Assembly: GCA_025456385.1 (NCBI GenBank)
Contig: JALOKS010000054.1
Coordinates: 1 to 11,221 of the forward strand
DNA length: 11,221 nucleotides
Direction of reading: 5' to 3'
From: Thermoanaerobaculales bacterium
GTDB lineage: Bacteria; Acidobacteriota; Thermoanaerobaculia; Thermoanaerobaculales; Sulfomarinibacteraceae
The notes beneath the pieces are model-generated. The model was not told where the DNA came from. It saw only the letters and a list, made by a program, of their open reading frames with translations, and made no database searches. A program made the translations under genes and the position numbers. The stretch's first letter is position 1, and each line of letters begins with the position of its first letter. This document shows positions 6,114 to 11,221 of this stretch, piece after piece.

Positions 6114-6122
6114 GGGTTGCCG
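6108..6122. promoter_or_regulatory. palindromic candidate operator between ogt and the molybdoenzyme operon
   Basis: CGGCAAGGGTTGCCG is a perfect 6-bp inverted repeat with a 3-base centre. It sits in the 65-base divergent region, covers the ogt -35 hexamer and ends eight bases before the TATCAT element of the molybdoenzyme operon, so a dimer bound here could affect both directions. It matches no operator I can name. Confidence 0.4.
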
Positions 6123-6130
6123 TCGGGGCG

Positions 6131-6136
6131 TATCAT
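6131..6136 (+). promoter_or_regulatory. candidate -10 element of the molybdoenzyme operon
   Basis: TATCAT (5 of 6 to TATAAT) ends seven bases before the GTG at 6143, so transcription would start at or next to the start codon. No properly spaced -35 is visible; the TTGCCG at 6117-6122 is only eight bases away. Confidence 0.4.
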
Positions 6137-6142
6137 CGCGCG

Positions 6143-8194
6143 GTGGACGGGGTCTTCACCACCGCCTGCCCGCGGAACTGCTACTCGACCTGCGGCCTGC
6201 GGGTCGAGGTCGCGGGCGGGCGTCTGCGGGCGCTCGAGAGCCACCCCGCCAACCACGCGACCTCGAACGGCCTCTGCCTCAAGGGCCTCAGCTACATCGA
6301 GCGGGTGTACGACCCCGAGCGCCTGCTGCACCCCCTCGAACGGGAACGGACCGGCAGCTTCCGCCGCATCTCCTGGGACCGCGCCCTCGAGCGGATCGCA
6401 ACCGAGCTCGCCGCAACGCGCGCGCGCCGCGGGCCGCGCAGCGTGCTCTTCTACGCCGGCAGCGGCACCAAGGGCCTCCTCAACGGGGTCGCACCCGCGT
6501 TCTGGCGCCTCTTCGGGGGCTGCACCACGACCTACGGCGACCTCTGCTGGCCGGCCGGGCTCGAGGCCACCCGCCTCAGCCTCGGCGACAACCTGCACAG
6601 CGCTCCCTGGGACCTCGTCAACGCCCGGCTGATCCTGCTCTGGGGCAAGAACCCCGCGGAGACGAACATCCACCAGATGGGCTTCATCGAGCAGGCGATC
6701 GAGGCCGGGGCCCGCCTCGTGGTCGTCGATCCGCGCCGCACCCAGTCCGCCGAGGGCGCCGAGCTCGTGGTGCAGCCCCGGCCCGGGACCGACGGTGCGC
6801 TCGCCCTCGGCCTCGCCCACCTGCTGATCACGGCCGGTTCCGTCGACCGCCCGTTCATCGCCGCCCACGTCCACGGCTTCGAGGCCTTCGCCGGGCTCGC
6901 CGCGCGCTTCCCGCCGTCGCGGGTGGAAGCGATCTGCGACGTCCCGGAGCGGGTCCTCCGCGATCTCGCGCAGCTCGTCGGCGGCATCGCCCCGCTGACG
7001 ATCTGCGCCGGCTTCGGCATGCAGCGCTACACCAACTCCGCGCAGACCATGCGCGCCCTGATCGCCCTTCTCGCCATCACCGGCAACCTCGGTGTCCCGG
7101 GAGCGGGTTGGGTCTACGCCAACCTGCAGAGCCACGTGTTCTCGGACCCGAAGGACCCGCTCGCCTTCTACCCGCCGGCGGGCGACGACGACCCGATCCG
7201 GGTCTCGGTCGCCACCGCGCGGCTCGGGCACGCCATGCGGGAGCAGCACGACCCGCCGCTCGCCGTCGCCTGGATCGAGCGCGGCAACCCGGTCACCCAG
7301 AACCCGGAGACGCCGTCGGTCCTGGCCGCCCTCCGGGACCTCGACTTCCGGGTCGTCACCGACCAGTTCCTGACCGACACCGCCCGCGAGGCCGACATCG
7401 TCCTCCCCGCCAAGACCATGTTCGAGCAGAGCGACGTCATCACCGCCTACTGGCACCCCTACATCCAGCTCAAGGCCAAGGTCATCGAGCCGCCGGGCGA
7501 GGTCAAACCCGAGTCCGAGATCTACTGGCACCTCGCCCATCGCCTCGGCATCCCCGCCGGCGAGATCGAGGCCGCCCTTCCGGCCCCAGGCGATGGCGCG
7601 GTCGAAGCCTGGCTCGCGCGGCGGCTCGGCGCCCATCCGGGGCTCAGCCTGGAGCGGCTGCGCGAGGGGCCGGTGCCGGCCCCGGGCGCGGTCGAGGTCG
7701 CCTGGGCCGACCGCCGCTTCCCGACCCCGTCGGGGCGCATCGAGCTGTGGTCCGACGAGGCGCGACGGCGCTGGGGCGCCGATGAGCTCCCGACCTGGGC
7801 GCCGCCGTGCGAACGGCCCGGCGAGGGTGCGTCGGCGGCCTACCCCCTGCAGCTCCTGACGCCGAACACCAAGAACCGAATCCACAGCCAGTTCGGCAAC
7901 CTGCCCTCGATCCGGGCCCTCGATCCCGCCCCCCGCCTCCAGCTCAGCGCGGTCGACGCCGCGGCCCGCGGGATCGTCGACGGCGATCGCGTGCGGGTCT
8001 TCAACGACCGCGGCAGCCTCGAGCTCGCGGCCGCCCTCGACGGCAGCCTGCGGCCGGGCTGCGTGGTCGCTCACAACGGCTGGTGGCTCGCCGAGGGCGG
8101 CGGCGTCAACCTCCTGTCGGCGGCGCGCGAGACCGACATGGGCCACGGCGCCGCCTTCCACGACAACGCGGTCGAGGTGGAGCGCCTCGGGTGA
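6143..8194 (+). CDS. molybdopterin oxidoreductase, DMSO-reductase-family catalytic subunit
   Basis: A 683-aa catalytic subunit carrying bis-MGD molybdenum and one [4Fe-4S] cluster. Cluster ligands are Cys9, Cys13, Cys17 and Cys45 (C-x3-C-x3-C-x27-C, in CPRNCYSTC). Cys135 in GDLCWPAG is the likely Mo ligand by position. MGD-binding segments include LLWGKNPAETN (196-206) and VVVDPRRT (193-200 in the processed numbering region after it), then PRPGTDGALALG. A C-terminal molydopterin-dinucleotide-binding domain spans about 570-683 (LLTPNTKNRIHSQFG onward, GDRVRVFNDRG). The start is GTG 6143: it places the cluster at the very N terminus, sits seven bases after TATCAT, and lacks an SD. No Tat signal is seen, even in the upstream open frame. 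The TGA overlaps the next start, so it is coupled to the DmsB-DmsC fusion. Substrate (S-oxide, N-oxide, thiosulfate, polysulfide or other) is undetermined. Confidence 0.88.
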   Translation: MDGVFTTACPRNCYSTCGLRVEVAGGRLRALESHPANHATSNGLCLKGLSYIERVYDPERLLHPLERERTGSFRRISWDRALERIATELAATRARRGPRSVLFYAGSGTKGLLNGVAPAFWRLFGGCTTTYGDLCWPAGLEATRLSLGDNLHSAPWDLVNARLILLWGKNPAETNIHQMGFIEQAIEAGARLVVVDPRRTQSAEGAELVVQPRPGTDGALALGLAHLLITAGSVDRPFIAAHVHGFEAFAGLAARFPPSRVEAICDVPERVLRDLAQLVGGIAPLTICAGFGMQRYTNSAQTMRALIALLAITGNLGVPGAGWVYANLQSHVFSDPKDPLAFYPPAGDDDPIRVSVATARLGHAMREQHDPPLAVAWIERGNPVTQNPETPSVLAALRDLDFRVVTDQFLTDTAREADIVLPAKTMFEQSDVITAYWHPYIQLKAKVIEPPGEVKPESEIYWHLAHRLGIPAGEIEAALPAPGDGAVEAWLARRLGAHPGLSLERLREGPVPAPGAVEVAWADRRFPTPSGRIELWSDEARRRWGADELPTWAPPCERPGEGASAAYPLQLLTPNTKNRIHSQFGNLPSIRALDPAPRLQLSAVDAAARGIVDGDRVRVFNDRGSLELAAALDGSLRPGCVVAHNGWWLAEGGGVNLLSAARETDMGHGAAFHDNAVEVERLG

Positions 8195-9552
8195 GCGCGG
8201 GCCGCTTCGTCCTCGATCTCGACCGCTGCACCGGCTGCGCCGCCTGCGTGGTCGCCTGCTCGAGCGAAAACTCGGTCGAGCCGGCTCTCGCCTGGCGCGC
8301 CGTCCACACCTTCAACAGCCGTCGCGAGCCCGCGGTCCCGGTGCTGCACTACTCACTCGCGTGCAACCACTGCGCCGAGCCGGCCTGCCTCGCCGGCTGC
8401 CCGGCCGCCGCCTACACCCGCGACCCGTCGACCGGCGCCGTGCTCCTCGACGCCGGGCGCTGCATGGGCTGCCGCTACTGCGCCTGGGTCTGCCCCTACG
8501 CCGCCCCCCGCTTCGACCACGACCGCGGCGTCATGGCCAAGTGCACCCTCTGCGCCCACCGCCTCGCGGCAGGTCGGATACCCGCGTGCTGCGCCGCCTG
8601 CCCGACCGACGCCCTCCGCTTCGAGAGCCTGGAGGGGCCCGGGGGACCGGCGCGGCCGGGCTTCCCCGACGTCGGCCTGCGGCCGGCCCTGCGCCTTGCC
8701 GGGACGCGCCGCCGGCACCCTCCCTCACTGACCGCCAGCCCGCCGCACGCACCCCTCGCCCAGCCGCCCCGCCTCCTCGCCTGGCGTCGGCTCCGCGAGG
8801 AGTGGACGCTGTGGCTCTTCAGCACCGTGATGATCGTGCTCGTGGCCTGGTTCACGGCGGCCGCAGCGGGCGGTCCCTCGCTGCTGCCCCCCGTGTTCGC
8901 GGGTGCCGGCGTCGCCGCCCTCGGCATCAGCGCCCTCCACCTCGGCCGACCGCTGCGCGCCTGGCGCGGCCTCCGCAACCTCCGCTCGTCCTGGATCAGC
9001 CGCGAGGCGCTCCTGAGCGCAGCCTTCCTCGCGGGCGCGACCGTGCTGAGTGCGGTGCCCGGCGCAACCGGCCCGCTCCACTGGGCGACCGCCGCCGTCG
9101 GGCTGGCGGCGCTCCTCGCGATGGACCTGGTCTACCGGGTCCCCGGCCAGGCGGTGGCGGCCGTGCCGCACAGCGCGATGGCGACCCTCGGCGGCGCCTG
9201 GATCCTCGGCCTCCTGCTCACGGCGCCCGCGCTCGCGATCCCGGCGGCCGTCGTCAAGGCCGCGCTCTACGGTCTGCGGTGGCGACGCGGCGTGACGGCC
9301 GGCGGTCACCTCGCGGCGCTCCGCATGACGGTCGGCCTCGCCGTCCCCTGCGTTCTCCTCGCCGTCGCCACACCCTCGCCATGGCTCCCGGTCGCCTTCG
9401 CGGTCGTCGGCGAGCTCCTCGACCGCGCCGAGTTCTACGCCGGCCTCCGCTTCCTCTCCCCCGGCCTGCAGATCGAGCGCGACCTGCTGGTCCTGACCAG
9501 GCCTCAGGATGTCGATGGCGTCGGCTCCGCATCCCCACGCCGCAGTCGCTAA
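8191..9552 (+). CDS. fused DmsB-type ferredoxin and DmsC-type membrane anchor
   Basis: A 453-aa electron-transfer and membrane subunit in one chain. Residues 1-145 are a DmsB/PhsB-like ferredoxin with 16 ligand cysteines for four [4Fe-4S] clusters: C13-C16-C19-C23, C58-C61-C66-C70, C91-C94-C97-C101 and C118-C121-C133-C137 (an extra Cys134 also occurs). After a Pro-rich linker (about 150-200) comes a DmsC-like anchor with about seven or eight hydrophobic segments (near 207-226, 232-250, 272-290, 296-313, 330-349, 350-361, 378-394, 396-409). It has the hallmark HLGRP...RSSWISREALL (250-275). It should pass electrons between membrane quinol and the molybdenum subunit. GTG 8191 overlaps the upstream TGA by four bases (GTGA), with GGTGGAG at 8176-8182 as ribosome site. 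In E. coli DmsB and DmsC are separate proteins. No chaperone gene follows. Confidence 0.88.
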   Translation: MSAGRFVLDLDRCTGCAACVVACSSENSVEPALAWRAVHTFNSRREPAVPVLHYSLACNHCAEPACLAGCPAAAYTRDPSTGAVLLDAGRCMGCRYCAWVCPYAAPRFDHDRGVMAKCTLCAHRLAAGRIPACCAACPTDALRFESLEGPGGPARPGFPDVGLRPALRLAGTRRRHPPSLTASPPHAPLAQPPRLLAWRRLREEWTLWLFSTVMIVLVAWFTAAAAGGPSLLPPVFAGAGVAALGISALHLGRPLRAWRGLRNLRSSWISREALLSAAFLAGATVLSAVPGATGPLHWATAAVGLAALLAMDLVYRVPGQAVAAVPHSAMATLGGAWILGLLLTAPALAIPAAVVKAALYGLRWRRGVTAGGHLAALRMTVGLAVPCVLLAVATPSPWLPVAFAVVGELLDRAEFYAGLRFLSPGLQIERDLLVLTRPQDVDGVGSASPRRSR

Positions 9553-9586
9553 TTCCGAATTCAGAACTCCGAATTCATCACTCTCA
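9552..9586 (+). repeat. AT-richer heptad array at the 3' end of the DmsB-DmsC fusion gene
   Basis: Five consecutive 7-base units start at the last base of the TAA stop: ATTCCGA, ATTCAGA, ACTCCGA, ATTCATC and ACTCTCA. Period and leading A(T/C)T match the arrays at 5495-5536 and 5572-5606. Two GAATTC palindromes (9557-9562, 9571-9576) could pair as a small hairpin. Confidence 0.65.
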
Positions 9587-9587
9587 C

Positions 9588-9596
9588 TGCTACCAT
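9588..9596 (+). promoter_or_regulatory. candidate extended -10 promoter for the AI-2E family gene
   Basis: TGC plus TACCAT (9591-9596) directly follows the heptad array and resembles the TGC-TACATT element ahead of the WS/DGAT gene. Initiation would be near 9603. The ribosome site GGGGAG (9603-9608) would then be at or very near the transcript 5' end, which weakens the call. No clear -35. Confidence 0.25.
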
Positions 9597-9616
9597 CTCC
9601 ACGGGGAGCACCCGCC

Positions 9617-10747
9617 ATGCCGATCGAGTTCAGCGACCGACAGCGCATGACCATCGCCGCCGCCGTCACCATCCTGTCGGCGGTTGTCATCATCCTCGCG
9701 GTCGGCGCCCTCCTGTGGCTCGTCGGCACCTTCCTGCAGCGCTTCTCCAACGTCTTCCTGCCGATCACGGTCGCCGCCGTCGCGGCTCTGGTGGTCGACC
9801 CGTACTACGAGCTCATCCGCTCGCGGCTCCGGCTCGGCAGGGCGCCGGCGCTGATGGTGGTGCTGCTGTCCGTGCTGGTTCCCATCGTCGGCCTCGGATG
9901 GTTCTTCGGCGACCTCCTGATCGACCAGCTCAAGGGGCTCATCAGCGCCTTTCCCCAGTGGTGGAGCACAGCCCTCGGCTGGGCACGAGAGCGCGCGCCG
10001 CAGCTCGTGCAGCTCTACACCGACACCGCGATCGGCCGCGCCGTCGGCGACGCCGTCGAAGGGCGGAGCGGCATGATGGTCGATGCGGTCCATTTCCTCG
10101 GGCGCCGGGCGGTGACGGCCGGCGCCGGCGTGCTGTCCTGGATCGGCGCCCTCCTCGGCTGGGTCGTGACGCCGGTGTACTTCGCCTTCTTCCTCATGGC
10201 CGACGCCAAGCGCTTGAACGATCTCGACCGCTTCCTGCCCTTCCTCAAGGAGGAGACCCGCCGCGACGTGGCCTACCTCATCCAGGAGTTCGTCACCATC
10301 GTCGTCGCCTTCTTCCGGGGCCAGCTCATCATCGCCTGCATCCAGGGCCTCTTGTTCGCGATCGGCTTCAGCCTCGTCGGGCTCAAGTACGGCTTCGTGA
10401 TCGGCCTCAGCCTCGGCTTTCTCAACATCGTGCCCTACCTCGGCAACGTGATCGGTCTCGGCACCGCTCTGCCGCTCGCCTTCTTCCAGCTCGGCGGCGG
10501 CCTGCTGCGGGTGCTGGCGGTCCTGACCGTGTTCGCGATCGTGCAGGCCATCGAGGGCTACCTGCTGACACCGAAGATCATGGGAGATCGCACCGGCCTC
10601 CACCCGGTGGTCATCATCTTCGCGATCTTCTTCTGGGGCTCGGCCTTCGGCGGCATCATGGGCATGATCGTGGCGATCCCGCTGACCGCGTTCCTGGTCG
10701 TCTTCTGGCGCCTCGCCCGCGACAAGTACATGCCCGAGCTGGTGTGA
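9617..10747 (+). CDS. AI-2E / PerM-family transporter
   Basis: A 376-aa polytopic inner-membrane protein of the AI-2E transporter (UPF0118/PerM/YdiK) family. Members have been linked to autoinducer-2 export, Na+/H+ exchange or other efflux, so the substrate is unknown. Hydrophobic segments lie near 13-38, 46-60, 78-98, 172-193, 222-252 (two), 258-290, 296-318 and 330-364. The soluble stretch at about 99-165 between the third and fourth membrane parts is typical. Family signatures are NIVPYLGNVIG (270-280) and YLLTPKIMGDRTGLHPVVII (315-334), followed by GGIMGMIVAIPLTAFL (345-360). The ATG at 9617 is chosen because GGGGAG (9603-9608) precedes it by eight bases; an in-frame start at 9509 would lie within the upstream gene. 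Nothing ties it functionally to the molybdoenzyme genes, and a heptad array separates them. Confidence 0.9.
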   Translation: MPIEFSDRQRMTIAAAVTILSAVVIILAVGALLWLVGTFLQRFSNVFLPITVAAVAALVVDPYYELIRSRLRLGRAPALMVVLLSVLVPIVGLGWFFGDLLIDQLKGLISAFPQWWSTALGWARERAPQLVQLYTDTAIGRAVGDAVEGRSGMMVDAVHFLGRRAVTAGAGVLSWIGALLGWVVTPVYFAFFLMADAKRLNDLDRFLPFLKEETRRDVAYLIQEFVTIVVAFFRGQLIIACIQGLLFAIGFSLVGLKYGFVIGLSLGFLNIVPYLGNVIGLGTALPLAFFQLGGGLLRVLAVLTVFAIVQAIEGYLLTPKIMGDRTGLHPVVIIFAIFFWGSAFGGIMGMIVAIPLTAFLVVFWRLARDKYMPELV

Positions 10748-10792
10748 GACGCGCCGAGTGCCGGTGAGGGAATTTTCGCCACCGCCGCCACG

Positions 10793-10798
10793 TATGAT
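10793..10798 (+). promoter_or_regulatory. candidate -10 element of the glycosidase-like gene
   Basis: TATGAT (5 of 6 to TATAAT) lies nine bases before the ATG at 10808. Initiation would be near 10805, on the GTG-ATG pair, with no ribosome site visible, so the message may be leaderless. No convincing -35. Confidence 0.4.
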
Positions 10799-10807
10799 GC
10801 TCTCGTG

Positions 10808-11221
10808 ATGGCGCGTCTCGTTCGAGCTCTGTCCAGGGCCCTCCCGCCGGCGGTCCTGCCGGCGGCAGCCGTCGCCCTCCTCGCCGTCTCCGCCGCCGCT
10901 TCGCCTTTCGGCATCAACGCCCACATTCCGCCACCCGTCGTGGTCGACGAGGTCGCGGCGGCAGGCATCGGCTGGGTGCGCATCGACTTCATGTGGTCGC
11001 TGGTGGAGGCCGAGCGGGACGTCTACCGGTGGGAGGTCTACGACGCCCTCCTCGACCGGCTCGAGGCGAGCGGCCTTCGCCCCTATGCGACGCTGCAGGC
11101 GACACCGGCGTGGGCGACCGCGGGCCCGGAGTTCTCGGGGGTCCCGCGCGATCCCGGCGACTGGCAGGAGTTCGTCTACCTCGCCGCCGCCCGCTACCGC
11201 GGCCGCATTCCCGCCTGGGGC
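10808..11221 (+). CDS. exported TIM-barrel glycoside hydrolase-like protein, 3' truncated by window edge
   Basis: The frame is open from ATG 10808 to the last base (138 codons visible). Residues 1-32 look like a signal peptide: Arg-rich start, then an Ala/Leu/Val core ending AVSAAAS. The mature part begins FGINAHI (34-40), then GIGWVRIDFMWSLVE (53-67), Y-x-W-x-x-YD (73-79), LLDRLEASGLRPYATL (81-96), TPAWA (99-103) and W-x-E-F-V-Y-L-A-A-A-R-Y-R-G-R-I (119-134). This is the first third of a (beta/alpha)8 barrel of the cellulase/GH39/GH42-like superfamily, where the next segment normally contains the W-E-x-W-N-E-P acid/base strand, just beyond the edge. The catalytic residues are therefore not visible, and the exact family and substrate are open. 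It is 60 bases downstream of the AI-2E gene with its own -10-like element, so it may be independent. Confidence 0.75.
   Translation, partial: MARLVRALSRALPPAVLPAAAVALLAVSAAASPFGINAHIPPPVVVDEVAAAGIGWVRIDFMWSLVEAERDVYRWEVYDALLDRLEASGLRPYATLQATPAWATAGPEFSGVPRDPGDWQEFVYLAAARYRGRIPAWG

Noticed and set aside
6117..6122. TTGCCG as -35 box of the molybdoenzyme promoter
   Set aside because: Only eight bases separate it from TATCAT, far from the 16-18 needed; it is better explained as the second arm of the palindrome.
6050..6142. Upstream extension of the molybdoenzyme as a hidden Tat signal peptide
   Set aside because: The extension contains Arg and Pro residues but no twin-Arg consensus followed by a hydrophobic core, and it overlaps the ogt start and its promoter.
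5774..8161. Very long open frame on the minus strand (795 codons), antisense to the molybdoenzyme gene
   Set aside because: It is a shadow of high-GC coding on the other strand. The translation is low-complexity Arg/Ala/Gly/Glu without domains, and the plus frame has clear cofactor motifs over the same bases. Its start end also runs into ogt.
6143..8194. Possible selenocysteine form of the molybdenum subunit
   Set aside because: No in-frame TGA occurs inside the gene, and the expected ligand position is an ordinary cysteine (Cys135).
9590..10924. 444-codon minus-strand frame over the AI-2E gene
   Set aside because: Composition is extreme (Glu/Asp/His/Arg-rich, repetitive) and it mirrors the codon-position bias of the membrane protein on the plus strand.

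Overview
The window is GC-rich bacterial DNA (about 70% G+C by eye) with short gaps and mostly plus-strand genes. Strong Shine-Dalgarno (SD) genes alternate with apparently leaderless ones. The gene mix is a wax ester synthase/DGAT, a winged-helix-FHA regulator, a fused DmsB-DmsC protein and a small secreted HExxH protein with a C-terminal MTS..I..MV..RC tail. From remembered families this suggests an Acidobacteriota member, possibly Thermoanaerobaculia-like. No marker gene is present, so that is an inference.

Left part (1-2796). A 5'-truncated glyoxalase II (gloB) runs in from the left edge. Next come an exported S9-type alpha/beta hydrolase (707-1780), a hairpin-rich 354-base gap, a small secreted HExxH protein (2135-2674) and a clear intrinsic terminator (2767-2796).

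Middle part (2797-5612). A 458-base gap without a convincing gene precedes a transcription factor that joins an OmpR-type winged helix to an FHA domain (3255-3986). It is followed by a WS/DGAT acyltransferase (4095-5495) for storage lipid. The WS/DGAT gene converges on ogt (5610-6077, minus), a DNA alkyl-repair methyltransferase. The gap between their stop codons is an AT-rich, seven-base-periodic inverted repeat that folds almost stop codon to stop codon.

Right part (6078-11221). ogt diverges from a two-gene molybdoenzyme operon: a DMSO-reductase-family catalytic subunit (6143-8194), overlapped by four bases with a fused four-cluster ferredoxin/DmsC membrane anchor (8191-9552). The 65-base divergent promoter region holds the palindrome CGGCAAGGGTTGCCG over the ogt -35 box. 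Downstream are a second heptad array, an AI-2E/PerM-family membrane protein (9617-10747) and the start of an exported TIM-barrel glycosidase-like protein cut by the right edge.

Most notable: (i) three seven-base-periodic AT-rich arrays placed exactly at gene 3' ends, two of them forming a roughly 110-base mirror hairpin; (ii) the DmsB-DmsC fusion paired with a catalytic subunit that lacks a visible Tat signal; (iii) the divergent-promoter palindrome; (iv) the winged-helix-FHA regulator.
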